Assembly (NCBI GenBank): GCA_001939145.1
Contig: LSRX01000519.1
Location: 102,051 to 166,050 of the forward strand
Reading direction: 5' to 3'
DNA from: Symbiodinium microadriaticum
Lineage: Eukaryota; Sar; Dinophyceae; Suessiales; Symbiodiniaceae
Length of the DNA: 64,000 bases
The translations under genes and the position numbers were made by a program. Of the stretch, positions 1 to 11,900 are shown piece by piece. The notes under the pieces are model-generated. The model was not told the DNA's origin. It did not search any database and saw only the letters and a program-made list of their open reading frames with translations. The first letter of the stretch is position 1; the number at the start of each line of letters is the position of its first letter.

Positions 1-202
1 CCCCTGTTCTCGGATGCTTCAAAGCTCGTATTTCCAACTCGTGAAGGGTGGAACAAACACCGGTCGCAGACCCTATGTCTCAAACTTCTCATCTAAGTGT
101 ACAGTACAGTATACAGTGAACAGGGTATACAGAGATAAGATAAGTTTTCAGTATTCAGCCCCCTAAATATTACGATACATTACTATATAACTGCCATGTT
201 AT

Positions 203-386
203 ACCACCGATAACTGTTATTTTATCCTACGGATAACTGTTATTTTATCACCCGAGAACTGTTATTTTATCCCCCGATAACTGTTGTTTTATCCCCGATA
301 ACTGTTATTTTATCCCACCGATAACTGTCATTTTATCCCTGATAACTGTTATTTTATCCCACCGATAACGGTTATTTTATCCCTAG
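203..386. repeat. 22-24 bp minisatellite, about 8 copies
   Basis: The unit reads approximately CGATAACTGTTATTTTATCC plus two to four C/A bases and recurs about eight times with small indels and substitutions (GATAACTGTCATTTT, GATAACGGTTATTTT, GAGAACTGTTATTTT). The flank at 1-202 is A/T-rich with repeated TATACAGT-like words and holds no coding signal that I can see. Confidence 0.9.
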
Positions 387-399
387 ATAGGTAACCCTA

Positions 400-1740
400 C
401 GGGTTAGGGACACACCTCGTAAAGAGAGGGGGTTAGTTACTGCTAGAGGCAGCCCCTAACCCATGTGCAATGGTGCGTGGTGCGCCTCGCGCTTCAACTT
501 GTTGACCAGATTTCGCAAGTTTTTTCAAGAAGGCACCGCTGAAACTTTGCAAATCAAGACCCTAGTGGTGTTTTTCCACCAGCATTTCTGCTGTTCAATT
601 CCAGCAAGGCAGAGAAGCAGACTCGGGTTTTGTGGCAACGGGTGAAGCAGCCCGGGACTGAAAGAAAGGCAGTGCGGTTGCCCAGGCGTGGCAACGGGTG
701 TGGCTTTCCTGGGAGACGGTGTGCTTTCTGAGCAATTGTTGCCTAGGGTCACCTGCTCCGGGTGCAGGACACGGGGTGGAGTGAGACGGGCCTGGCGGAG
801 CACCAGCTGGTGTAGGCTTCCGTGCTGTTGGCGATGTGAGGTCGCGAATCCTGTCCTGGGATTCAGCATCGGTGGCCACAGGCATCAAATCAACTTTTGC
901 ACTGTCTTCCCGGCCAGCAGCGGGCGCATTCTACGCAGGGGGCCACACCCCAAACAGCCCAGCCCGTACCCCACCACCCAAGCTGCCTGCCACCACCATC
1001 AGCCAGAGGCGAGCAGACGCCGCAGCCGCCCCCGACCCCAAGCATTCCTGATGACTGGGTTCCGATAATGATTATCTTGACACCCGGCGCAGCATCAGCA
1101 ACCTCAGTTGCCCCAAGTACGTCGTTTCCTCGGCGTGGGCCAGGGAACGCGGCATTCTCACCGCCTTGCGCCCTGCACATTTTCTGTGGCAGGGCTGGAA
1201 CAGCTATTGGTTACGATGGTTAGGACATGGCAAGGAACTTTACTTCTTTCCTGCTGGGACCAAAGCCGACATGGTCTTGGCAGGTGAAATCCTGTCACGG
1301 ATTCGCAGCCAGGCTTGGACATTGAGAGGCCGCTGCTGCCAACCTTGCAGTGCACAAGCCTCGCCGGCCACGAACATTGCCGCCAAAGCTTTGGCCCAAC
1401 ATACGGTGGCCGAGATAGCGAGTCCAGGCATGGACCCCAAAAAACGAAACAATGGTGGAGATGCAAAAACTGTGTTGCTGTGAGCCGGTGCCGAAGGGCC
1501 GGTGCCCTAGTGCAAACGGCAAGGCAGGTGGATGCGGGGGCGGAGGGATGCCCGCCTGCTTGCAATTGCTTGGCATGTTGGCTGCACTCTGCCGCTGTCA
1601 GTCCTACCTCGAGAGACGGCTGCGGAAAACAGGAGGAGAGTTCAAGTAACCACTGCAGTGGCGCAAACTCAACTTCTGGGTTAGGCGCAGGCTTGCAGCA
1701 AAGTGAAGCAAGACCAATATTTGTATGTCGGCCTTGGACT
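400..1740. other. No recognisable gene
   Basis: Several overlapping open frames on both strands, none with a family motif I recognise. The plus frame near 1166-1483 and the minus frame 1158-1790 cover the same bases, so at least one is a shadow. GC is moderate and no repeat stands out. Confidence 0.5.
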
Positions 1741-1746
1741 GTGCTC

Positions 1747-2263
1747 TTATGACAAAGGCAAGGAAGCGACGAAACCCGTAATTTGTGCATGGCCGGAGTG
1801 AAACGCCCATCGGTTCTCGGCGCGAACGACTCCTTGGTGGTAGGCGAGTCGGGCTTCCTCCATGGTATCCTGCCGTTGGATTTTAATGTGCTGCTTCACC
1901 GTGCGAATTTCGCCAAGAACAAGTATTCCTTGCAATCCTTTTGGAGATTCTCAGTTCCTTGTCACACGACTGCTGGGCTGCAAACCGGACGAAACTCTCC
2001 GTCATGACTGGAGCCACTGCCAGGAACAGTGGGCCTGATGAGCGTTTCGCGAAATATTTGCACTGCTGAAGCCAAATCCGTGCCATGTACCCACGTGTTT
2101 GTGTATACATGGCCCGGAACATGTCCCGGTGTTTCTCCAAAAGCGGGGCAGAGTGGAAGAAAATGCAGTGCCATGTGTCGGCCACAACACAGTGATGGAT
2201 TGAAGCTGTAGCGTCCGACGCAGCGTCAGAGGCGAGGCTGAGATACGCGAGTTCTTGGGCCAT
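1747..2263 (-). CDS. Unidentified coding-like segment, two frames
   Basis: On the minus strand a frame open from about 2263 to 1883 is followed, in a different overlapping frame, by one open from about 1935 to 1747. Both have ordinary protein texture (mixed charged and aromatic residues; EIRTVKQHIKIQRQDTMEEA in the second). The change of frame suggests either an intron or a decayed element. I recognise no family. The strand is opposite to the named genes of the left half of the window, which fits an inserted element better than a resident gene. Confidence 0.3.
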
Positions 2264-3960
2264 CGAGGTGGGGATGTACGGCTAGGATGCGGCAATGGTG
2301 TCAGGAAGCCGCTCACACTCATCCATGTCCACGGTCCGAGGCCTGACCTGCTCATGTGGATGCAGCTCGGATGCAGCTTTGATTCTGTCCGGGGTGTTAG
2401 CTGCTTCAGCTGCCCTTTGCCTGCTGCTGGACCGCCTGGCTGTAAGCATGGTATCGTCCTCGAGTCCGAGCCTGCTTTACAAGGCTGCTAAGGCAATCTC
2501 GCAGCTGCAAGTCTACCCATGTTCCTGCAATGGGATGCGATGCTGAAAAGCGTGGAGGCAGGAGGAGGCGGGGTGGAAGGCGGGGGGGGGGAATCAGCAG
2601 ATGTCTCGCTACTGGCTGCGGTCGCCAGGTCCTGGCGCCAAACAAGTTTGCACGTTGAGGCCTGACAGATTCCCGGCTGTGGCTTCTGCGGTGCTCCTTA
2701 TGGGGCCTGTCTCTTTGAGACCGCAAGCCGTGTGGTAACTTCAGGCCTTCAGGCGAATCGAATCGAAGGTAGCTGCGGTTAGCCTTCCTGCCTGCATGCC
2801 TGCCTGAATGCCTGCCACTGTTTGAAGATGGGCGCCCAGACGTACCGTCATGGACGGGCTTTGCTGCGCTGACTGCGCTGGCTGCGCTCACTATGCTGTA
2901 TGTGGCGCCTATATGGGAGCTGCTGCTTTTGCTCGCCACGGGTCCTGTGGGAATTGGTGGCACGGCGCTTCTGCTCGCTACGCGGCCTGTGGTGCCTATG
3001 GGAGCCTGCGCAATCGGCGCTGCAACTCCAAGTAGAGCTGGAGGAGCCTTGATGCACTACTCCCTTTCGCGGGCTTTAGTCCCTTCGCGTGCAGGGCGCA
3101 TTGCTTCAGGGAGCTGTGCAGGCAGGGCAAAACTCAGAGGAGGCATCTGTGTCACATGCAATGGAGGGTATGGTGCTCGGTCGAACGGGTTGATGCACGT
3201 GCCGGTGGGAGGCGGGAGGGTCGTAGATCATGTCGCAGGTAGGCGCTGATGTTCCTAAAGGACGGGAGGTAAGTTCACACTCGAGCAGTCAGCCAAGCCG
3301 CCGAGTGAACGGTAAGCGTCAACTGCAAAACACTTCGACGGGAGGGAGAAGTGGGAACATTACAGACCCAACCAAACAACACGGGAAACACACATCAACA
3401 GAACAACGGAGCAAGCTTCAGACTGACTCAGTTATGCAGCATGACATGCCCTCCGACACTGCCTGAAGCCTACCTTGATCGCGTTGCCTCGAACCCTGAC
3501 CCTTCCGAAACAATCCCTGCGTATGCAATCGGTCTCGGAATAAACAAGGCGATTGGCATCGGAAAGCTTCGGCAAATGATCCTACAACACATGATGATGA
3601 TTGACACATGAATTTCAGCTTTGCAGCGTTGGCGTTGTTATCCTCTATCGCGGGCTTGGGCGTTTGCCCACCTTCTGATCTGGCCCCATGTCGGGATTTC
3701 CAGAACGAAACACAGTTCGGCACGACACGAATGATTGCGACGAGATACTGACAGGACCAAACGACGACAGATTGCGGCAACCATACAGAACAACAGAGAA
3801 GCTTCACTCTAGAGTTGGTTACTCCAGTGCCACAGGGGGCCGACTGGCTAATCCGAAAGCAGGTACGTCGGGCTGGTCAGGCCAGATATCACCACGCACT
3901 GACAGTGTCTTCGTTGGGCAGTGACTGTCAGGCATGCACTGCCCCCCTGCAGCAAAATGG
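2264..3960. other. No recognisable gene; short GC-rich internal repeats
   Basis: Positions 2866-3004 hold three diverged ~45 bp repeats built on GCTCNCTACG..GCCTGTGGTGCCTATGGGAGC. A G10 run lies at about 2581-2590. The rest shows no family signal. Confidence 0.5.
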
Positions 3961-3978
3961 TCCAGGAGTGTACACACC

Positions 3979-4022
3979 CAGACAAACACACACACACACA
4001 CACACACGCACACACACACGCA
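3979..4022. repeat. (CA)n / (CACG)n microsatellite
   Basis: Perfect ACACAC runs interrupted once by CACACG. The open frames that cross it on both strands are repeat artefacts. Confidence 0.95.
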
Positions 4023-4142
4023 TAGAGGTGTACGCATGTGTGCTGTTGTGTGGAGCTTCGTCTAGTACACACACACTAGTATCGCATGCGGAAAACGGCG
4101 ACTGTTTCAACATGTTGGATATACTATGAATGTGTAGTGTAG

Positions 4143-5800
4143 TCCTTTATTTATTTATATATATATATATCTCTCTCTCTCTCTCTCCCCCGTTGTTTCT
4201 GTTTATATTGTATGATTGTATGTATACACATACATAACCATATATACATACCCACTTGCATGCGTTGATATGTCTCAACGTACACGTATATACAGACGCA
4301 TATATGTCTGTTTGTACATAGCTATATACGTATATACGTTCCCATGTATGCATGTCTGTCTGTCTGTCTGTTTGTGTGGGCGCAATAAATAAACATATAT
4401 ATATGTGTATATATGTGTATATATGTGTATATATGTGTATATATGTGTATATATGTGTATATATGTATATATATGTAGATATGTAGATATGTATATATGC
4501 ATATATGTATATATGTATATATGTTTATATGTACATATGTACATATGTATATATGTACCTATTCATATTTGTATCTATGTATAGAAGTATATATGTATAT
4601 ATGTACATATGTATATATGTATATATGCATATATGTATATATGTATATATGTATATATGTGTATATGTGTATATGTTTATATGTACATATGTATATATGT
4701 ATATATGTATATATGTGTATATGTATATATGCATGTATGTATATATGCATATATGTAAATATGTGTATATGTATATATGTATATTTTTTGTATATGTATA
4801 TATGTGTATATGTTTCTGTATATATGCGCACATATGCGTATATATGTGTAGATACGCTTAGATATGTGTATGTACGTGTACTTTATGTGTGCATACGTGT
4901 ATATATGTGTATTTGTGTGCAGCTCTGTGTATGTATGTGTTTATGTGTATATGTGTTCATGTGTTTATGCGTGTACGTGTACTTGCCTTTTATGTATACG
5001 TGTCTGCATGTATATGTATATATGTATGCATGTGTACACATGTAAATACATGTATATGCTTGTATATACCTGTATATACATATATAGACCTGTATCGGCA
5101 TGCTTTTAGACATACATATGCATATATATATATATATAATATTTATTTATTTATATGTGTGCGCATGCATATCTGCGCACATTCTCTGTCACTCTCTCTC
5201 TCTCTCTCTCTCTTTATACATGTTTGTAGATAAACTCATGCTGTATGTACAAATGCACATGAGTCTAAAGGCCTGTATGCGTGTACGTGTATATTTATAT
5301 ACGTACATACGTATATAGGTGTATACTGTATATGTATGTGCGTATGTATGTATGTATGTATGTATGTATGTATGTATGTATGGATGTCTGTATGTACGTT
5401 TAGATGCAGAATATACGTATATATGTGTACATGTTCATGTGTTTCTATGTTTCAGCGTACCTATGATTGTATGTGTGTGTAGGGACTTAGATATCTACGT
5501 ATGAATGCATGTATGTGTTTATGTATATGGGTGTATGTATAAAGGTGTGCATGTGCATGTCTATTTGTGTATCAATGTATCTATGAACAAACGGTTTTAT
5601 GTATTTACGCATCTAGCTGTTACACATGCTTTGCATGCATGTAAATCGGTGTACATATGTTTATATGTTGATGTGCATATACGGCTTGAAAATCTTGTTG
5701 GTTCTGTACATTACTATGCATATGTAATCATATGTATGTATATGTGTGCATTTGTTTGTATTATATGTATAATGTAGGTCGATGTATGTATATGTAAGAG

Positions 5801-5833
<33 letters not shown>

Positions 5834-5880
5834 TTTTGTATATGTATATGTCTATGTTCTCGCTTCTGTTTGTTTATGTA
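4143..5880. repeat. 1.7 kb compound microsatellite block
   Basis: The block starts with (TA)n(TC)n at 4155-4187, continues as TATATGTG/TATATGTA units from about 4386 to 4850 and as diverged TGTATATG/TACGTG repeats to 5880. A (TC)n tract lies at 5185-5213 and a (TATG)n tract at 5338-5383. Almost the whole block alternates purine and pyrimidine. Long open frames rich in Met-Tyr-Ile-Cys on both strands are products of the repeat, not genes. Confidence 0.95.
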
Positions 5881-7365
5881 TGTAAATCTATACCCGAGCT
5901 GTACTTCATTTTTTTGCATCGTCAGCGTTGTTTTCCTACCTGTTGCAAGGATTTAGTTTGTATAATGTTTCTTGAACTAATGATCTTCAGAATTCGTCAT
6001 CGTGCTTTCGATTCTTTCCGATCTTGTCTGTCCCGGCTGCAGGAGATAGTCAAGGCGATATGGCTCCAGTAATGCCAGTCTTCAAATTTTGCCGTCGTTC
6101 GTAGCAGTTATCCACATCTGTTCGCGTGCGTTACGCTTGCACAGTCATTGGAGAAGCGCCTTTTGGAGGCAAGCGCCGAAGGGTTTCTGGGCGATGGCTC
6201 GTTAACACGTTTGTAGGAGCTTGACAGGGTTTGTAACGACTTCAATGAGGCTTTTCCCGGCAGATTACGTGATGCATTCTTGCTTCTATGTGCATGGTCG
6301 CCTGCCAGATGTGCCTTCTTCCTGAATCACGCTTGTTTCCACAATGCAAGCGGTTTGCACTTGTAATGCCGAGGACGAATCTGTCCTTTGCGCATGCGCT
6401 GCCTATGTCCTTGTCCTGCATTTTGGCCTACGTGATCAGTGGGAGCCCAAGCGGACACGGGGCTGGGATTTGTACCCAATTTTGCTCGTATTTAGGCGTC
6501 TTCCTGATTGAGGCTCCATTGTTCTGCAGTCCAACATCGAGGCCTGTTTGATTGTTCAGGAGCATCGAGGAAAACGTATTCCTGTTTTGGAGACTGCTTG
6601 CATCCGGATGCAGGTGGACCAGAATACCTTCGGGAGTGATGGCAGTTGGGGCTGGACAGCGGTGCCTTTACCGCATGTGCACAGTAAGTGACTGCAACCA
6701 CGGGCTTCAGATTTGAGGTCCTCCTGGTCGTGGTGGCCTCAGACAGCATGCAGCGTAGACTCAGACAACCCTCTGATATTTCATTGGCCCCATTCCGCTC
6801 AGATTTCCTCGGCAATGTGTTTGTCTGGGCACCGAAATCTGGAGTGCGCCATGTTGGAGCCAATTTGGCCCTGGGGTATCGGAGCTGGACTCGGACGATT
6901 GCCTCAGGTACCAGAGACGGCTGTCGTTCCTGTCTCTTTGGGCATCCTTTGCAGTGCTGAAGGTGCAACTAGTTCTCGCCAATGTGGAAAAGAAGATGAG
7001 GTGGCGAGCCCCCTTGACAGGACATTCAGGTAGACGATCCGGCCACCTTCGTGGACTACATGGCCTTTGAAAGAAGGGCATCCGGCTTCACTCCGAGAAC
7101 TTGCATGGCTCCTGTGCCAACAGTCCTGTTTGCGTTTTACCATCATGTTGATTCAGGGGATGCACATGGCGAAACCCCTGCGAATGGCTCGGCCTCTTCG
7201 GCATGTTACCGTGATGCATTGATTTGCAGGCACTGTGAAGGCTTGCGGCATGAGTGGCCTGAGTACGGCTTAGAGAATGTCAGGGTTTCGCATCAGCAGC
7301 GTAGCGCCGCCAGGGACCACGGGCGATGAGGGAAACACGACTGGCTCGACTGAAAAGGGGTCAAG
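5881..7365. other. Non-repetitive sequence, no gene recognised
   Basis: Plus-strand frames around 6688-7033 and 7051-7329 are open, but other frames over the same bases are open too. I see no family motif, RNA gene or repeat. Confidence 0.45.
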
Positions 7366-7681
7366 AGCTGCAGCTGCCTGAGTTTTTGTCGTTTAATGCC
7401 TTTGAAGTGCCTTTGTCGAGTGTCCATGCGAACTGCTTCCCAGGCTGCGCAGGTTGAGCTCTAGCCCCGGAATGGGAAACCAGGCCTTCCGCAATGCGCT
7501 CATCGGGCCCACGGCTCAGAGGCTCAACGTCTGCACGAGCGATCAAGACCGCGCAAATTACCGAAGGCTCCTTGACATCCTGTCCTCTGCACGGGAGGAT
7601 TTGGCACAGGCCCTGCTCAGATGCTCATTGGATGCAATGCATTGCCCACTCCCCAGCACCAGCAGGCAGATCGCCTTTTAA
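7366..7681 (+). CDS. Unidentified coding-like exons
   Basis: Two plus-strand stretches read like protein: about 7366-7455 (LQLPEFLSFNAFEVPLSS) and 7454-7681, which contains ...NYRRLLDILSSAREDLAQAL, a plausible amphipathic helix. They are in different frames, consistent with a small intron. No family recognised. The stop at 7679-7681 is followed by non-coding sequence and then by the TA/CATA repeat. Confidence 0.3.
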
Positions 7682-7865
7682 AGCCCGCGGTCGGCGAGCA
7701 GCTCCTGAAACAGGAGTGTGCTGTGGTTTGCCCTTTTTTGCGCTGCTGTCCGCTGTTCACAGGGTATCGATGGTGAAGCGCAGCAAAAGCTGTTGGGGTC
7801 CTAGAGCGGATCATTTTCGTGTGCTGGTGTTGTAGTTGTCAATGGCTAGGCGTAACTGTAAACCT

Positions 7866-8002
7866 TATATATATATATATATATATATACATATACATAC
7901 ATACATACATACATACATACATACATACATACATACATACATACATACATANTATATACATATACATACATACATACATACATACATACATACATACATA
8001 CA

Positions 8003-8034
<32 letters not shown>
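7866..8034. repeat. (TA)n and (CATA)n microsatellite with one N
   Basis: A (TA)n run is followed by two long (CATA)n arrays separated by an undetermined base at 7952 and a short TATACATATA spacer. The N and the symmetry of the two arrays suggest that the true repeat length was not resolved in assembly. Confidence 0.95.
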
Positions 8035-8035
<1 letters not shown>

Positions 8036-8600
8036 GGAAAACCTTGCGCAGCTTGGTGCTTGCCTCGCCAAGGCTAGATCTCTTCGACGACTTGGCACCT
8101 GTTCCCCGGCTCCCCCGAAAGGTTGACAAAATGCCAGGCTCTCGGATGTAGGTGTTCAGTTGCACAGCATGCTCTCCTCGACGAAGACCAGAACCTACTA
8201 CGCTGAGGCTTGACGAAGGGGCTGTGAACGGAGATGACAAGGAGAGGGAAAACAGAACGGAGGCACTTGGCCACAGGAAGCATGAGAACTCTGACTTCGG
8301 ATTGTGACGTCTGACGAGGCCTGGGGCTGGGAGGCCCAAAGCTGAGCATCGAAGCTATGCAGAGAAAGCAAGAATGCTTGCCCACCTGCCGCTCAGGTGC
8401 TTCCGATTTCGGGCTCGCTTCACAGTGGTACAGTGGCTCTGAAAAGGAAGCCGGTAACATAGCTCTCCTGAAGCCAAGGACCTGCTACCAGCTCTGCAAG
8501 GAAGGCCATGCTGTCTGAAGTCCTCTAGGGGATCCGAAGCAGCAGAAGGAACTTGACGGTACATGGATCTACGATCTACTGCATACAGCTAGAGAAGTAA

Positions 8601-8910
8601 TCGTCGAAGGCCGATGTTCCTTCACCGCTGGCTGGTGCTGGAGAGTCGGTTCTGGTTCCTGTGGCATCCAGCTCAGTGTTAAGGATTTCCGAAGAGAGCA
8701 ACGTAACGATATCCGAAGATTCTGGCGACCCAAGGTCTCAGAAGCTGCAGGGGGCAACTCAGCTCTAGGCGCTTTGCTTCCTTGTTAAAGAAAGTTACAG
8801 CGCTTAGAATGAGTGAAAACATCGAGAAGCTCGAGCTGAAAGAACGCCTCGAAAGCTGCACAAAGTGCATGCTTGATTTTGTGAATTTGTGTTTGCTAGT
8901 GGCTAGCTAA
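8601..8910 (+). CDS. Unidentified coding-like exons upstream of aldolase
   Basis: A frame from 8601 to the stop at 8766-8768 gives a Ser/Glu-rich, probably disordered stretch containing VLRISEESNVTISEDSGDPR. A second frame from an ATG at 8809 gives MSENIEKLELKERLESCTK and stops at about 8910. Another acidic stretch in the same style lies near 8221-8275. These look like exons of one plus-strand gene ending before the duplicated aldolase unit begins at 8997. No family recognised. Confidence 0.35.
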
Positions 8911-8996
8911 TCTACAAGCAGTGTCATATGCAGATGCGCAAACAGCAGATCATGCAATCATCCCTACCAGGCTCCTCTCTGGTCGAGAGCTTGCTT

Positions 8997-11900
8997 GAAG
9001 CTCACAGGACGGGACATCGTCACGAGCCACGATTCGGTCATTGAGCAGGTTTTGCGAACAAGTCATGATTCGTGTGTACACCTCGCAGCCATTCTCGCCA
9101 AGCTTTGGAGTTCCGTACTTCTGGCGACGCTGCGATACGCCCCACCCCCAGCGAGATGTTAGCTACATAATCAAACGCCACCGACATGCTGCTATCCGGA
9201 CTGGGGAGATAGGCCAGTTACACGGTCCGCCGAACAGCCGGCTGTAGCCCCGATCAGCCCGTGGCACTCCAAGGCAATGTCGTTCTGGGACATTCCAGGC
9301 ATCAAGGCCGGCGTGGTCTTGGCCTCGCCAGTCCGTAGCCTTTTGGCCTTGCGTGTGGCTTGAAAGCCGTCCTGTTTACATGGGGTCGCTTAGCAACTTA
9401 GTGCCACATGTGCACAGCTAACCGTTGCTGAGATTTCGTCGTCCAAGGTCACCGGCGATGTTGCATGGGCGCTGCTTCAACATGCAAAGGCCACGTTGTT
9501 AAAGTAGGTGATTCACAGTCACTTGGCCTGCTGGCAAAATGCTGACTCGTGCCTGCACGGGCATCGCAAATCGCGAGGAGCACCACTATGCCATCCCCGC
9601 CTTCAACTGCACAAGCCTGGACCATACCGCCGTAAGCCGTGCCAGCAAAGTCGTGAGGGTCGTGGATGAGCTAAGGCACTAGCACCATCAATTCTGTCCT
9701 TGAAGCCGGGGCGAGCCTCAACAGGCTCAGAACCCACGCGCGCCTATGTCTTTCAGACAAAGAGCAGACGAGTGCCAGGCCGGTCATGATCCAATTCTCG
9801 GAGGGTGGTTCTGCTTTCTTGGCGGGCAAATCCCTGCCCAACGAGAAGGGCAAGCTGCAGGTCTTGCCATGCAAAGTATCTACGTTTCGTGCAGTCCTTG
9901 GGATTATGCAGCTGAGTGCATGCAAGGCGTCCATTCTTGGTGCTGTTGCTGGCGCACATTTCGCCAGAGACCTCAGAATGTCAAGCTGCTCTGATGTAGA
10001 CTGTAATTGAACAGGGCATCTTCGAGAAGCCAATTCTCCTGGGTTCATGCCTCATGCCTCATGTGATGCTGCTTCACCACCAGGTTTCAACCACAGGGTT
10101 CAAGGACTGGGGGCACTAAATGTGCTGCGCACACGCCGGATGAGCCATTGCGATTACTTAGTCTGGCTGTGCTTAGTTTGCATGCGGTGTTGCTTGGAGT
10201 CGTTGTTGCACTTCGATTTGCGTTCGTTTTTCCCATCTTTGTTTTTTTCCGATACTGCTTGTTTCCTTTGATTCCCAGTTGTAGCTCGTGGACAGTGTCA
10301 CGAGCTCAGCAGAGCAGTGACATGATTGGGAGTGCTGTCGAGGGCGGTTTCGTTTGCCAAGCGGTCTGTGGTCTGTGTCATGCTGGGACAGGGACGTGGC
10401 CACGGCATAAAGAGAACCTAGTTAAATCCGGTGGGGTAGGGCAGCAGACCCATATCAACCTTTCTCACGATGCGCGATGTTCTTTCATCGCGATTCCGAC
10501 CGAGTTTTCTGTAAGGCTGCATGCCTTACAGGGGGTCGGACATCAGGTTTCGAGTAGCTGAGTAGCTGCAGGCAGAGGCATACACACCGTGCGCGAGATA
10601 TCATGAGACTTCTCAAGGCGCGTGCTGTCGCTCCAGCTTACGGCGTCCCGGTGTCCCGGCCTCGGTTCATGATCGGTTGTTGATGTGGGAAAGCATCCCA
10701 GTGCGGAACTCTTGGTGCTTGAGAGGATTGTTCATTCCGACCACTGTGTGCAAGCCTCAGTGATCCTGAGCTCGTCCGTCATTGCAGGAGACTCCTATCA
10801 TCTCCTATCCTTGTCTGGCGAGGCGAAGAAGCTTCTTCCGTGGTTCGACGGTATGCTGGAGGCAGTATCTTCCAGCCCAAAGCTTGAAGCTGCTGGCACC
10901 CCCGGAGAGGCCGACGAGGCCTTCTTCAAGGCTCACGGAGAACCCCTGTTCTCATCGCACATGCAAGCTCCCCAGGAGCATGGAGTTCGGGTAGCGCACG
11001 CTGCACGGTGGGAAAATCTACACCGAGGTTGGATCTTTCAGAGGAGCCTGACGAAGAGAACATCGAGCCGGATCCCATAGCCTCTGATGCAGGCCAGTAC
11101 AGCCCGGTGCAACCTTGCATGGCCTGCCAAGGATCTGCAAGAAATACCTGACACGCATGGCTCCTATGAAGATCATCCTGGAGATGGAAATTGGAATTAC
11201 AGGTGGTGTGGAAGACGGGGCTACTTGGACATTGGGATTCCGCAGTCCTCTTCGTAGAGCCATCCTCTTGCTTCATCTGTGCTGTGGCCCAGGTGGACAA
11301 CACTGGAGCCGCAAAGGAGAAGCTATACTCCACCCCCGAGGAGTGGGTTGAAACCCCGGCATTCTCGTGATGCAGTTGCTCGGAAGCTGTCCCGCAGGAT
11401 GTGTGGGCAGTCTATGCAGGTCTGAATCCTATCTCGCCCATGTTCACGATTGCAGCCGCTTTTGGCAACGTCCATGGAGTCTACAAGGCAAGGGACCTTG
11501 GGAGACTGGGCCCCAGATTCTAGGAAGCTCGCCTCGGAGGTTGACCAACCCTTTCTATGTATCGAAGCATGTGTTGGTGCTTTCCCTTCACAGGGAGGTG
11601 AGTTCTTCATTTTCTGAGGGCTTCCGAGGCCTCGAAGCCAACCGTGGATCAGGAATCAATCGCAGCTTCACCAAGCCTCGAGCCAGGAAAAGTGTGAATA
11701 GAATGAATAGACGAGTTGGAGTGGATTCGGTCCCTGGATTTGAAATTCAGGCGAACGCATCGGATGTACGCAGGCCTCAGACATTGGTTTCGTTGCAGGC
11801 CGGCAATGTGGTCTTGAAGCCAGAACTGCTGGCTGACTGCCAGAAGTATGTCCAGCGCTGAGACTCCGTCCACGCTGCGAGCTGCTGCAGTGCTTATGCC

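Noticed and set aside
4497..5045. 182-codon open frame rich in Met, Tyr, Ile and Cys
   Set aside because: It is a direct product of TATATG/TGTATA repeats; equally long frames exist on the opposite strand.
11367..11861. 164-codon frame inside the aldolase unit as a separate gene
   Set aside because: It runs through introns and out-of-frame exons of the aldolase gene; the exon blocks in the other frames match the enzyme family.
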